Assembly (NCBI GenBank): GCA_033239125.1
Contig: BSWB01000003.1
Location: 135,445,820-135,509,819, forward strand
Length of the DNA: 64,000 nt
Reading direction: 5' to 3'
Origin: Fagopyrum homotropicum
Taxonomy: Eukaryota; Streptophyta; Magnoliopsida; Caryophyllales; Polygonaceae
Shown: positions 45,034-58,448 of the stretch, piece by piece
How the letters are laid out: every line of letters begins with the position of its first letter
Position numbering within the stretch: position 1 is the first letter of the stretch
Program-made: the position numbers and the translations under genes
Notes under the pieces: generated by a model
Seen by the model: the letters and a program-made list of their open reading frames with translations, nothing else
Told to the model about the DNA's origin: nothing
Databases searched by the model: none

Positions 45034-48000
45034 ATGTCAACACACGAGGATGATGAAGTGATGATTCCGTTCGACGATACAAAATTTAGTGATCCAGACG
45101 AGTTTCTTCGGCATTTCGAGGTAAGTACTTTATAACCGAAAATATAGAAAAACTAGAATTGTTGTATATAATGTATTTTTAAGTTAGATATAGTTGCAAT
45201 TAATTAGGAAACATTTATTATAATTCGTGTTTTTATTATTTGGAAATTAGTAAACCGAAAACTAGAAATTTTATAGTTTTTTTTTCTATGTGAACTAGGA
45301 TCTTCCGAATTATTCTCGTGACGAAGAGAGTGATTATTCGCGAATGTTTGAAATTCGCGGTTTTTTCCATGATCGCGAGACGATGGTGGATTGGGCTCAA
45401 TTCATGGGTGGAACCATGAACATGGTGTTGGTTACTAGTAGGTCGTGGAAAAGTTCTTGGGGGTTTTTTACGTTTCGTTTGACATGCGAACGTTTTGGAG
45501 CCCCTCGTAAGAAGAAAGATGTGGATCCTGATACCGAGTCATCTTCTAGCCGAGCACAGAAATCGAAGAAGGACGGATGTTGTTTTGAGCTTGAGAGCGT
45601 ACAAAGCGAGGCTGAGAAGTGGACGTTGCATGTTATAAATGGAGTGCACAATCATACACTTCCCGAGCAGTTGAAGGGACACACATATGCTGGGAGATTG
45701 ACGGAGAAATAATTTCGGAAGGTGGGACGTGAGCTTGGGTCGGGTTTCAAGCCGAGAAATATATTGAAGTCAATAAAGTTAGATGATCCATACAACGTCA
45801 GCACAATCGAACAAATATACAATGCTGGAATGAAGATTAGGAAGCTACAAGCCGAAGGACGGAGTCCTCTCCAACAAGCACTACATATTTTAGAGGAGCG
45901 TCGTTATTACGTAAATGTGAGAAGATGCTCGGAATCGGAAGAAATTTCAGATTTTTTCATCATGCATCCGGATTCAAGACATCTCCTCAACCTATTTCCT
46001 TATGTCATCATAATGGACACGACGTACAAGACGAACGAGTAAGTTTTAATATACATGTTATTATGATTTTTTTAATTTTTCATGTACTTTTAGTTTAATA
46101 TAAATGTAAACTCATAATATATCCTATATAGGTACAAGATGCCGTTGTTAGAGATTGTCGGTATCACTAGCACGAGGTTGACGTTTGCAATAGCATTTGT
46201 TTTCATGGCCAAAGAAAACGCCAATCATTACCAGTGGGCATTACGGAGACTCCGACATGTGTGCGGAAATGTTACACCGGGGGTGATTGTGACGGACAGA
46301 GAGCTAGGACTCATAAGTGCCCTCGGTGTTGTTTTTCCGGATGTGAAGCACATGATTTGCACCTTTCATATAAAGTGCAACATCCAACATAGATCTTGGG
46401 CGGTGACTCGGTCAAAGGAATTACAAGCTGTTTTTGCAGCACACTACCATGCTCTTATTGAATCTAGATCTCCTGAGAGTTACGAGCGTCGTTTGGGTGA
46501 AATGAAAGTGCATTGGCAAGCGTATCCGAGGTTGATGGAGTATTTGGAAACTACATGGCTAATCCCCTACAAGGAAGCAATTGTTCGATATTGGTGCGAC
46601 TTGCATCTACACTTTGGCACGAGGACAACGAATGCGTAAGAACTTATTTTTATATTGTTTGCAATTGTTTTCTAATGTTTGTCTTGTAGATTAATTTATT
46701 GAATTGATATTGGTTGTTAGGTGTGAGTCAGCACACTCATTGTTGAAGGGTACATTGCGTTCTACCGTTCAAGGATTTCAGTTGGTGATGGAGAACATTG
46801 ACTTGATGGTAAATGATCAGATTGATAAGATTGAAGCGTCAATAGAGATGTCACGTGAGAGGATGTCGTTGGCTGTGCGTGTGCCTATATTTGATTTGCT
46901 CCGAAACAAAGTAAGCAACGAGTGCTTCTTGGAGTTGTTGGAGATCTACGAGAAGGCAAAGCAAATTAGAAGCTTGACAACATGTAAGGATTCATATTGG
47001 AGGGAAGCTCATGGATTGCCTTGTACGCACGAGTTCTATATTGCTATTAGGCATCGGGAGCCAATACGTTTGGATCAGATTCACCCTTATTGGAAGCAAG
47101 TACGATGGGAAAAATTGAATCCGACGCATGAAGATGAGGTTGTCCATATTGATCCATACATGGAGTCACTCAATGACTTTAGGGAGCGGTTGGACAAGAA
47201 TTTGCTTCCGAGAGATGTGCTTGAGCGGATGGCTTCATCATATGAAGATATTACAAGTCCGGGCAATTCAACGTTGAGAGTACCAGAGCAGAAAGTCAGA
47301 ACTAAAGGAAGACTACCAAAGTACGGCATTCTTTCAACAAGGAGAGAACCAAGTCGGTTTGAACATGGTTCTGGATCGGCACGTCCACGTCCTCGAGGTC
47401 GTCTACCTAAAGCAAGACAACATGTGGAAGTTAAAGTGGAGGAGCCCGAGCCTGAAGAGGCCAAAGTTGAAGTTAAAGTTGAGGAGGCTGAGCCACGTGG
47501 TAAGAAAGGCACCACCAGACGTTCTAAGAACTATCGGTTCAAGGGTGATCAGATGCAGAAGTTCATGAAACCCTTCATCCTTTCAGCCTATGATGTTAAA
47601 GGAGATGGGCATTGTGGATTTAGATCTCTTGCCGTGGTTTCGGGATACTCGGAAGAAGATTACTTGATTGTTAGAAGGGAAATGGCTACGGAGTTGTTGA
47701 TGAGAAAGGACTTGTACGCACGTGTGAGTATTTTTTGTTGATAAACCCTTCATCCTTTTCTTTGATTTACTATATTTTGTTGATAAAATGATAAATTTCA
47801 CTAATAATTGTTTTTTTTTTTGTCAATAGTCAGCGGTAAAATGGACGGTTGATCAAGTTATCGAGGCCACTTGGTGGACTGATCCTATACCTTGTGGGCC
47901 GGAGAATTGGATGAAGTGTCCACTTGTTGCAACAGTAGCAGCGACATATTACCGGTGTGCAGTTGTTATACTTGGCTCTACCCCCGAGACATGTTTACCA

Positions 48001-48381
48001 ATTGTTGCAACGGTTGAGAACCAAGAACCCCCAACAGAGATTCGTGCAATAGCGTGGGTCAATGGCAATCACTTTGTAGCCGTAAGTTTTCTTTCTTTCT
48101 ACACCACTTATATCTCATATATTCTGTTACTTTTATTGAAGGATGACAAAAAAAGGTAATCAATTTTTCATTTGGCAATCATCTTTCGTTAGGTTTGGCT
48201 TAAACCAGACTCTCCATTACCACCTTTGACCCTTCCATGGAGGCGTGGACATGATTCTAGCGTTGATGGATGGGATGCACACTTCCGTGATAGATTCAAG
48301 ATGTACGACGACCTCCGGCGCAAAGAGTGTCCTAGAGAAGTGTGGGTCAATCTCGTATCTTATTCAGACATTTCAGAGTGA
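45034..48381 (+). pseudogene. MULE transposase fused to an OTU cysteine protease
   Basis: Six exons by GT..AG and frame: 45034-45120, 45299-46038, 46132-46635, 46721-47723, 47829-48079, 48193-48381. Domains in order: acidic N-terminus; FAR1/MuDR-like zinc domain (FRLTCERFG, CCFELE, GVHNHTLPE); MULE transposase core with Asp in IIMDTTYKTNEY, Asp in VIVTDRELGL, Glu in CESAHSLLK; SWIM-like GLPCTHEF; a basic RPRPRGR and repeated KVEVKVEE linker; then an OTU fold with DGHCGFRSLA (catalytic Asp/Cys) and GNHFVAV (catalytic His). Only one break is seen: TAA at 45710-45712, after GRLTEK, where the second copy has a sense codon. All catalytic residues are kept. Near-intact; transposition and deubiquitinase activity are inferred from domains only. 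Confidence 0.82.
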
Positions 48382-48584
48382 TATGTTATATGTGTTTCAG
48401 GGTTTCATTTGGTTGATGGATGTTTGTATTGTAAGGCAAGCTTATGAAGTGATAGTCAATCTCTTAATCTTTTCTTCTTCGTCGATCCTAACCATTCTTC
48501 TCTTCTTCTTCGAAAATACTAATGGATGATTCGTTGCTACTAGCTATGACTACAATGCTCCACTTGATGAATATTAAGGAATGA

Positions 48585-48785
48585 ATTCATTAAACTTCAT
48601 AAGCTTCATAAGCTTCAATAAACTTGTAAGCTTCAATAAACTAAGCTTCATAAGCTTCAATAAACTTGTAAGCTTCAATAAACTTTCAAGATAAATATAT
48701 GGAGCACATATGAAGTGAGATAAATGGAAAGGAGACAAATGAAGATTCAATAAACTTCATAAGCTTCAATAAACTTGTATACACC
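48585..48785. repeat. Short tandem repeats between the two MULE genes
   Basis: Repeats of CATAAGCTTCAATAAACTTG and variants, about six copies, in the 458-bp gap between the convergent stop codons. No gene is seen. Confidence 0.8.
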
Positions 48786-48838
48786 AAAGTTAAAATACAT
48801 GACATGTATGTCCTCCATACTACAAAATGTAAAGTACA

Positions 48839-51194
48839 TCAATCTCGTCTCGGCTGTGTCGCCCTGACCTGAGATGGTGCTATATGAACGTTCTGGCCAA
48901 CAGACTCGTCGTACATCGTATGTATGTCCTTCATAGTCACTGAGCCACGACTAATAATATCCCGTAGGCGGGCCTGAATAATGTGTAGCCTCTGCATTGG
49001 AAAATAAAGTTGTCAGTTAAAGGTAAAGCATAATACTTTAAAACTTTAAAGATAAATATATCAGCACATACCCGAGTATTTAAAACAGGGACTGGAGGAG
49101 GACGATCTACCGGTGGAGACTGCATAGCTGAGCCAGGAAGGAGAAATGGATGGCACCGCTCGCTAAACCAGGACATGTAGTCCTCAGATACTGTCCATGG
49201 TAAAGGGGCCCTAGTTTGACCCTGAAGCGCAAATCTGCTCGCCTCCTCGTGTCTATCAGCCCAGCGATCATCTGCGCCATGGAATCTCACCCTATACCCT
49301 CTACTGCCAGAAGCGGGGCGCTGCTCCAAATAAGGGACAATCCTCTGAAGTGGGATCGTCTGAATGTACCCAAACTGTCGGAGGACTCGATCCGGCATAT
49401 ATGCCTCGATGATATCTCCTATTTGGATCGTCCCTCGGTACGTCGACACAGCAAACTCGCCCTCAAAATCTAACACTCTATCGCTATATGGCATGAACTT
49501 GATGTCCTCCGCTCTCATCTGATCTAACTGTGAGCGCAAGGATCTCAGCCTCTCAAGAGTGGGTGCTAGTGTCCTCGGAACAAACAGTCTAGAAGCCCAT
49601 ATGGCCGATCCATGACGTCCTGGATCCTCTGCCGCTGAACAACCCAAGGACGGGAAGTGGGCATAGATCCAGAACTGTAAATATTAAAGTAAATGAAAGA
49701 TGTTATTAGTAAGAATAACAAATGAAAGTTCTTATCTAAAGTGACTAATTACAATGAAAGTTCTTACCTGTAGAAGTGATGTACATCCTCCTATCGTCTT
49801 CACCTTCAGTCGTGAGGCATCGCCCAACATACTGTAGGTAAAGTCCAGATTTGTCATTTTATCGTAACAGTAACAATAAGAATTTATTAGGTATTGAAGT
49901 AGAGTGATAGTTATACGTACAAGTACAAGTACGCTAACACGCCGGTGCCCCAAGCATAGTCTCCAGTCCGCCCATGGTCTCGCACCAAGTCGATCAAAAA
50001 AGGTCGAATCTTGTTCGTCGATTTATCGACGAACAAGGATGAGCCTAAAAAGAAAAGAAGAAATACAGATGCCACCTCCTCAGCTGGGGTAGCTGGGTCG
50101 CGCCGAATGGCATCATACGCAGTCCTCAACAAGTCCACTGGTAGAGCTGTCTGGTGACTCCTAGCCTCCACCTCTGATATGTGAAATGTATCACTCAGCC
50201 ACCTAACCCTATCTCGTGCCAGCATAGGTGTGACCATGGCCTCTCCATCAATCCTAATGCCTAGGATGACGGCTACATCGTGCAGGGTGATGGTCATCTC
50301 ACCCCAAGATAGATGGAAGCTGCTAGTCTCTGGATGCTAACGCTCCACAAATGCATGTATGAGGGCGTGGTCAACTCCAGCAAACGAGACGTCTAGCAAA
50401 CCCATCAATCCACTCTGAGATGCTAAAGCAAACTAGGAAGTGGGGTCCGCTCTATCAGCGTCGGAAATCCATCTACTGAGTGTCTGAATGTGCTCTATCC
50501 GCCGTAAAGCTGTCATCGGCCTCCTGTAATCCTCCTTCATAACACAACGAATATTCAATTAAACGTTTTATTAATTTAGTTTTTGTAAGATAATGTGTTG
50601 TAATTGTGATTAGTTATCTACCTCTCCCATCCAGACACCTCGAGCACGGTGTCCGGCATAGCAAGTGAGCACATCGCTGATCAATGGTGCCCCTGTATCA
50701 GCAACTACACGGCCTCGATCAGCCGGTACAAATGGCTCCTGCTGCGGCGGTACTACAGAATCTGCAGCTGGAGCATCAAAGTCAAAATCTCGCTGCTCGG
50801 TATGATCGCCAACCGGTGGCTCTACCTGCTCCTCAGCAGGAATATCTGCAGCTATCTCCATGTGCTCGTCAGCAGTAATATCAGTAGGTGGCTCAACTTG
50901 CTCGTCAGCAGTAGTATCAACGCGCTCGCCAGCTGTGGGATCTATCTCCCCTGCCTGTACAGAAGGACGGGCCACATCCTGGTCCGAGTCAGATCCATAT
51001 GTCGGTGGTGGAAGAACCTCTCGAGGGAGAGCCGGAGATGCATCTGAGATGCATGGTCTCTGTGGCTGCTGTGGTGGTGGTGTGTCGGCAGCCGAACCAG
51101 CTACCTGGGACCTCCTCTCAATCGTAGCCCTCGCGGTGGCGAGACCATCTCTACGAGCCGAGGCCGTGGGACGCCTCCGTCTATGTCTCTACAT
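48839..51194 (-). pseudogene. Plant mobile domain (PMD, MAIN-like) gene of the MULE
   Basis: Five exons on the minus strand: 51194-50622, about 50536-49922, 49831-49768, 49674-49072, 48991-48839. The PMD (MAIN/MAIL1 family, often found in transposons) is marked by EMTITLHDVAVILGIRIDG, SSLFVDKSTNKI, LQFWIYAHFPSLG and YMPDRVLRQFGYIQTIP. The N-terminal 190 residues are low-complexity acidic/proline linker with repeated ADEQVEPP-like units. Breaks: codon 2 is TAG (51189-51191) and two further TAGs lie in exon 2, one replacing the Trp of ERWHP. Splice sites and the rest are intact. Role in transposition is unknown. Confidence 0.8.
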
Positions 51195-51910
51195 GGCCTG
51201 TAATATCTATATTTGATATTACAGGCCAATTTAATTAATTTTCTTTTATTTAGTTTCCTTTACTTTCATTTAAATTGAATTTAAAAGAAACTAAAAGAAA
51301 TTAAATAAATTATAATTACATAAATAAAATTAGGGGGAAAAAGTAAAGGTAGAGATTTTAATTTAATATATTTTTAATCTATTTTATTTTATATATTTTT
51401 AATCCATCTTATTTTATATTAAAATGGATAAACTAATTTAATAAACTAATTCCATTTTCTTTTATTTAGTTTCCGTTAATATATTACAATTAAATTAATT
51501 AGATATATTTTTATTCCATTTATTATGAATTAATATACATTAATTAAGATTATATAATATTAATATATTTAATACAATATTTCTAATCCATTTTATTTTA
51601 AATTATAATGGATAAACTAATTTAATATATTTAATATATTACAATTAAATTAATTAGATATATTTTTATTCCATTTATTTTGAATTAATATACATTAATT
51701 AAGATTATATAATGTTAATATATTTAATATAATATTTTTAATCTATTTTATTTTAAATTAAATTAGATAAACTAATTTAATATATTTAATATGTTACAAT
51801 TAAATTAAATAAATATATTTTTATTTAATTTAATTTGTATTTATTATTCTTTAATTAAATTAATTTTTTTTAAATTAATTATATATTTAATATATTTTTA
51901 TTTAATTTAA
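51195..51910. repeat. AT-rich block with internal repeats
   Basis: Very AT-rich, no gene. A segment of about 120 bp with TTAATTAGATATATTTTTAT and CATTAATTAAGATTATATAA recurs two to three times between 51470 and 51800. Confidence 0.8.
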
Positions 51911-52457
51911 TGCATTGGAATGCATTATAATGCATTCCAATGCATTAAAAGATGAACCGTGCTCCCACGGTTTCGCAATGCGTGACCGTGGGATCACTGT
52001 TCATCTTCTTCGACAGTCCGCCATTGAAGGCGGACTGTCGAAGCTCCTATGCCCACCATTTCAACAATCTCTCTTCAATCAACCTAAAACTAACTAATTC
52101 AACAACAATCTAACCTATTCATGTCCATTTCATGCTCAATTACGAACCGAAAAGTGAAAAACGAAAACCGAGCAAAAACCGAACAAAAACCGAACAAAAA
52201 TCAAACGATACCTCTCTCGGGTCGTGTTTCCGCTTCTGAAATGGCCTTCCTTCGTTACCGTCTTTGTCCATTGCTGATTTTGTGTCAAATGGTGCTTGAT
52301 TCGGCTATATCCCCCTTCGTCGCCGTCGCTGTTTCCGAAAATTTTTTTTTTGAATGATAGCGCTTACGGGATCTCATTCCGTAAGCGCTTTTAGGGCGTG
52401 AAAGGGTCACACATTCGCAAAGCGTGAACGTGGCCTCACGTTCACGCTTTGCGAATG
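51911..52457. repeat. Cluster of perfect hairpins at the MULE right border
   Basis: Five inverted repeats: 51911-51944 (34-bp perfect palindrome without loop, from TGCATTGGAATGCATTA); 51964-51992 (8-bp stem CCCACGGT); 52008-52043 (15-bp stem CTTCGACAGTCCGCC, 6-base loop); 52359-52389 (11-bp stem AGCGCTTACGG); 52412-52457 (21-bp stem beginning CATTCGCAAAGCG, 4-base loop). All arms match perfectly. The interval 52045-52350 holds no recognisable gene. Confidence 0.9.
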
Positions 52458-52752
52458 AGTCGTGCAATACCTAAATCCTGAACCGTGCGAATACGAGTTC
52501 CGTTTAAATATGATAGCTTTTTGCGAACAGAAAAGTCGTATGAGTGAGATGAATCATTACATGTGTTAGATGTCCTACAACGACTATTTGGTACTCCATC
52601 CAAATAAATACTCAGAAAGCAACAAACATCAGAAACAAGCAAACATTGACCATTTTCTTTCTTACATATTACATTCTCATAACAAACTTTTCTTTTGGCC
52701 ATTTTTTCTACTACATTTAACAACCTATACGTATCTACTAGGCGCGTTAAAA

Positions 52753-54466
52753 TCAATTTTCGTCTTGAGCAAGAACCGCGGCTTCAGATGTTGCCACCAT
52801 CACGACGGGTTTCTTGAGCCAGTATTGCTTCAATCTCTGCCTCGCGTAATCCTTGTAATCAAATTCAATCTTATTCACATACGCCTGCAAAAACAAACGT
52901 CGCTTTGTAAACAAACAGATAATCGATCTCAAAGTTTCGATTCATAGAGCCGAGAAGAGGCTGCCTACCGAGATGAGGCCCCAAAGGCCCCAGAAGAGAT
53001 GATTTGCAAGAGAGTACTTCTCTGCTCTTTCAACTAAATCGTCTACCTCTGACTCGCTCCCTTCTTCACCTGCTCATACACAATCAATCAAAACACCACA
53101 CAAACGTAGCAACGTTGTTGTTTCAGAATGATCATCTACCTCGGACAGCAAATTTACCTGAACAACTTAAATAAGCACGCGCAAATCTTTGGCGTTCCTC
53201 CTTATCTGTCATAATTACGCAGCTTAGCTGAGATTACAATGATACATAACTTCTTCAAGCGAATCGGTTCTTGAATTACCTGGATATTTGCTGTAATCTA
53301 AGATGTGAGGTGTTTTGGAATGATAATCTGCTGCCATCTCACAGAAGTGGTTTGCAAGATCATAAGCAATAGGATTGTAACTTGCATATTCATAATCCTG
53401 CAGAAATTGTAATAAACTAATAATTATGGAAAATTAAGCATCATGTTAAACAGATACTTATAAATCACCCTTATTCGGATATTTTCTCTGGAAAAATCAC
53501 TCTTTTTATGGGTGGCTACCATAATTCCCCCTAATATTTGTGCACAATAAATCATTACAAAAATAGAGAAAAATTTTCAATATCCAAATATTCCACTTGA
53601 AATGACATAAAATCAATAGATCATAAGCTTACAATCAGATGAATTGATCTTTTCTCTTCGTCCATCATGATGTTACCATACTGCAAATCATTGTGGCAAA
53701 ACCCAATCTGTGTACCATCATTTGACAGCTCCTTTGACAGCATCTGAATCTCGTCTTCCAAACGAGTTAATCCGAATTCCTTCTCGTCCTTGATTGAACA
53801 CAAGCTTTTCGCTTTCTTGACCCAGTTCCTAATCCAAACATAACAGTTAATTAAACATCAAGATAGTTTTTAAAAATATCTTAAAATCCGATTTATCGTT
53901 TTCTATAACTGATACCTCATTCGGTTCCAAAGAATTGCTTCCCTTGATCCAGGCATATCAAGGTTGTGAAACTCCCACATCTTAGCTGCAATCCCAGCTG
54001 AAATATCTGGATCTCGGAGATCAGATGCTGATAATGTCTGAAACCAATAATTCAGATATTATTAATCAACATAAAAGAAAAAGAAGCAATTTACATAAAT
54101 TTTAAGTTCTTAACATACCCTAGCACGGATAAATTCCTCAACTCGCCCTTTCGAGAACCTTCCAAGAAGCCGAGGACCCTGTCCATGCTTAGACAGACAC
54201 TCAAAAGTTCTGATTTCTTCTTCGCGGTTGAAGAACACATCAACTCCTTCACCATAAACCCTCACAAGAACTGTTCTACGACGATCAACCTTCTCAGATG
54301 GCCATATGATCTGGAAAACCTCATTTGTCATAGCTCCACTCATGTGTTTAACTTGAATGTCATTTGGGTCAGCCACATCCTCCCATTTCCGAGCTAGCTT
54401 TACTAGTAACTGCATCAGCTCTTCTGGAAGAGATCCTTCTACTACGCCGTTCGTCAGTATAGCCAT
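52753..54466 (-). CDS. Choline kinase
   Basis: Phosphorylates choline with ATP, first step of the CDP-choline route to phosphatidylcholine, in the cytosol. Seven exons: 54466-54119, 54037-53916, 53828-53633, 53397-53280, 53205-53158, 53069-52969, 52884-52753; the sum is 1065 bp, exactly 355 codons (354 residues), with GT..AG at every junction and no break. The kinase signature GFCHNDLQYGNIM (catalytic Asp, about residue 200) and the metal-binding IDYEYASYNPIAYDLANHF follow each other in exons 3-4; MSGAMTNEVFQI is the ATP-binding loop. Length fits plant choline kinases. Ethanolamine kinase is less likely because the YEYASYNP and C-terminal sequence follow the choline type. It sits between the two MULEs and looks functional. 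Confidence 0.93.
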
Positions 54467-57400
54467 GGCCGGATTTTAGGAGATTGTAAGGGCTGATTTG
54501 AGGAGCTGAGATAGAACAACAAGCCTGTTGAAATTGACACACAATTTCTCAGTTTCAGGATATCAAGATATATAGATGGAAAAGATTCTCAAGTTGAACA
54601 ATTCAAATGGTATTAATCTAATTGTGGGTCCAATGATAGTGACATGTAGGAGAGATGACTTTTTTGGTGCAATAAAGTCACTGGAACAAGTAGTGTCATC
54701 ATGAAGAAAGATCAACAAAAATATCCTAATCACAATTTCTTTTCATATAATGTAAAAACTATAATCATCAAATGATTTGCAAAGCAAAATACATTTCACT
54801 CAAACCAATAATTCTTAATCAAGCCAAGGATGAACAGAACAGTCAAGGGAATTGATCCTTCAATTTGTTACGCACACTATGAGAGGTTTAAGATTTTTCT
54901 GAATAAATCTGTAATAAACAAGATATGATATGAAAAAACAAAATTGAACTTTTAAGAACAGGAAAAGGAAAGGAATAACTAAAAGCTGGTCAGAAGAATA
55001 AAGTGAAGATGTGCACCATATTAAGAAGAGGAGAAAGAGAAGATGCTAATGTCCATTAAAATCGAAAGAAGAAAGCAAGAACACTTTACCTACTTAAAAT
55101 CTTTGAGCATGCGAAAACTAGGCTAAAAGTTCCTAAATAGATTTAAATAATTGAAATTCCCAGATGCCATTTGCTAGCGAACAACATAAACCGAGTTGAA
55201 ACCCAATCTATATATAGCTTCTTCATTCATTTTGTATTTTTGCCTGCTTTTCTGGATGCCCATATGGCAGCCATGACAATACACTCAGAAACTAATAAAT
55301 GAAAGAACCCTACAAAAAAGAGAAACGGGTCCATACCTAAAGATGATTACTAATTTTGTTTTCAATTGACAGTTGCGGAGTGAAAATTGCAATTCATAAC
55401 ACAGTCGACATGATCTATAGTGCCAAATCGAATCCAAAAAGTTTCGTAAATGATTGTAATCATCATCATCCAGTGAATCGAGAAAAGAAACCCCAAATTG
55501 GGGTTTTTTGTACATACTCACAAGAATTAAACAAAGAAACAGAAAACTGAAGAATCAGCACAGCGGGGAAGGAGATTCAAGCAAGCAATTTGATACTCTT
55601 TCCGTTCCTGGAAGTTGCAAAATCGATCATAGACAAGTCTAGAAGCTGAATGATTCAAATATATATATTGCATTTGCCGGCTAGAAGCCAGCCAAGATAA
55701 GTGTTCTCATTCTCATCCAGCATTCCAGCGTGTGAGAGTTATCTTTTTACTATTTTAACAAGTAACAACCGCGTGCCGACTTCTTTATTTGGTTAAATTG
55801 CACAAAATCACCCTATAAATCAGGCTACTTTTTACAAAATTACCTACATATCAGAAAACATTTAATGATTTGCCTGTGAGATTTTGTCATTAAAAAAAAA
55901 GAAAATTATGGATGATACTCTTGTAGTTTGGGTTTTTTCGAACTTTGTCCAGAAATTTTTTATTTTTTGATGGTGTCCAAGTATTTTAATATTTTATATA
56001 ATATTTAATTCTGTTTAAGTTTAACTAAAATATTTTTTTTAAAATGAGAAAAAAAATCTTTTTTAAAAAAAATACAAGAGGTTAAATATTTTACATATAA
56101 GTTTTTAAAAAAATTATTTTAAGTTGACATCTTTTTATAATTTAAAAATATTAATTATTTTTCAGAAAATATTAGAATACAAGAATACCATTCAAACTAA
56201 AATTCAGAAAACCCAAATTACAGGGACAAAATTTTCCTTAAAATAAATAGAAAGTAGATAAATTTGTACATGTTTACAACCCAAAATGAATATTGAATGA
56301 AGAAAATTATATTTATGTATAAGAGTAGAGCTATGGGCCATGATCACCGACCTTAGCCCCCACAGGCCCACACCAGCAATTTCTTCTAAGCCCGCCAACC
56401 ACCCAAAAAAGTACTGTTTTGAATGAAAATAAGTTAACGAAAAAGCTGAACGCACGGGTTTCGTTTTATTAACAATAAAAACGAACGCGTTCTGACGCTC
56501 ATTTCAATCAATCGGTTGGCGAAAGCGCTCACAAACCAAATCGCTGAATGAACGTTAACGCTTGGTGAAAACTTTTGTTTTTTCAAAATTTTTTTTTATT
56601 TGAACGCCGGCTCCGAGCGCCATCGTTCAAAACCTAAATTAGGTTTAAAACCAATTTCGGAGGGCAGCGTCGGACCTTATCGCTCACAATCAATTGTCGC
56701 TAGACTCGCCTCTCTCTTCCCCAGCAACTATGTTGTTCACAATTTTGCTCCACTCGCTTCTCCTTCTCCGGTAACTCTTTCCCTGTGTTGTTCTGTCCCC
56801 GACGAATTATATCAGGTTAGTGCATCTTCTCTATCTCCCAGTTCTTGATGAAATTTTGCAGCAGAATGACAATGGGTTCTTGCTGGCTAAATTTGAATAG
56901 CAGTAGGTTTGTTAATTTGCATTTTGTTAATTAAGAGAGCATAGGTTTGTTAATTTGTTAATCCGAATAGGAGTAGGTTTGTGAACTGTCCCCTCCTTCC
57001 TCAGCAACGTTGTTGTTTGACATTGTATCTAATTTGCAGCATAATGACTGTAGGCTTGTTAATTTAATTTTGTTAATTAAGAGAGCATAGGTTTGTTGTT
57101 AATTTACATTTTTTGTAATATAGTAGGTTTGTTAATATGCAACACTGAAGTATGGACATGTATTGTGTTGTTTAAAAGCCTATATTGTTTGAAAAAAATG
57201 ATAGAAAAGAAGGCTAGACTATGAACTACATTGAAAGTGGACCGAGGCTTCAATAGTTCGATATACACATCTTTCTAATCCGAGTTGAATACTATGCTTG
57301 TATTAACTATGAACTACATTTGAAAGTCAAGATGGTTTTGTCCCGGTTGTGTGATGGTTTATAGTGGGATGTCTATTTTCAGCAAGACTTTTGCTCATTG

Positions 57401-58260
57401 TTGCTGATTTCTTTTTTCACTGAGCTATGCTACTGTCTCGGCTTGAAATAATATCTTATGTTAACTACATATCTAAATAGAACTGTCAATAAGGTATTCC
57501 CATGATAACCACATGTTTGAATAGAACTGGCCATAAGTTTCTCTTATCTAATCAGACACTTAATCAACTCCTTTTCCAGATTTTCTATATTAGCATACAA
57601 ATCTTGTGAAATTTATGCTTTATATACATTCAAGTACCAACCGCTCTCAACATAGCAAATTCAGTGTTGTCATGTTTTCCGCCGTCATTCGAGAATTATG
57701 AAACGATTTCAAAAAAAAAAGACAAACTCCAATCGAGGTAGGCTTCTTCGGCGAATTTGTTATAAGACTAATTTTATTGTTCTTCAAAATATATGATGTG
57801 CCTTTAGTTTTGATGTATTTAGAAATACCTAATTATTTTTATAAATTTTTGAATTAGTAATTTTTTTATTATGAAATAATTCAATTTAGATTTTTTTACA
57901 TCTTTTTTCAATTATATAAAGTTCTAAATTTTTTGTTTTCATCTATTTGAAAAAACATAATTCTAGTTTTATAATTTTTGCATAAGTTTTTTCGTAGTTT
58001 AAATTATTAGTTAAGTTTTTATATATTTTTTTAAAAGTTATATGTTTCTAAAGTTTTGGTTTTGAATTAGTAAATTTTTTTTATTTCAATATAGATTTGT
58101 TTTATATCTTTTTCTTAAAAATATATAAAGTTTTTAAAGTTTTTGTTTTGGTCTATTTGGAAAAACATAATTTTAGTTTTGGTTTTGAATTTGTATTTTT
58201 TTTGTTTATTCAAATATTAATTTGTCCTTTTCACACTAGTTGTATAAGACTTATGCGAAA
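54467..58260. other. Upstream region of choline kinase and intergenic sequence
   Basis: The first 150 bp are probably the leader (AT-rich; a TATA-like TATATAG at 54569). A possible MITE of about 300 bp lies at 55920-56225, with inverted TTGTAGTTTGGGTTTT-type ends. A GC-richer stretch at 56590-56850 has an open frame of 82 codons with no known motif. 56880-57150 repeats ATAGGTTTGTTAATTTG, and 57870-58210 holds an imperfect AT-rich duplication. No gene is supported. Confidence 0.45.
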
Positions 58261-58448
58261 AGAAGATCTAGTGTGATACGACCGACGGCCTCGAACAGGC
58301 GTCGCCGTATGGAGGAGACCGAGCTAGTGGATCTCTCTCATACGGACCCACCTTCAGTCTAGGATGAGACCGAACCGTATTAGTGACTAGTCTTGATCTC
58401 GAGTATGTAGTATAGGATGAGATCGAGTCTGATGATGATGAGCACTTT

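Larger units (their letters stand above)
44738..52457. mobile_element. MULE with transposase-OTU and PMD genes
   Basis: Inferred element of about 7.7 kb. The contents are a transposase-OTU gene (+, 45034-48381) and a plant-mobile-domain gene (-, 48839-51194) in tail-to-tail order. Both borders carry hairpins; the left border (44801-44820) and right border (51971-51990) share TTTCGCRATGCGTRACCGTG with three or fewer differences, which ties the two ends together. Classical TIRs and a 9-bp duplication were not identified, so the outer limits are provisional. Confidence 0.6.

Noticed and set aside
51911..51944. Rho-independent terminator
   Set aside because: Perfect palindrome without loop or T-tract, in a eukaryotic transposon border.
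56600..56848. 82-codon plus-strand frame upstream of choline kinase
   Set aside because: No recognisable domain; could be a leader exon but nothing downstream supports it.
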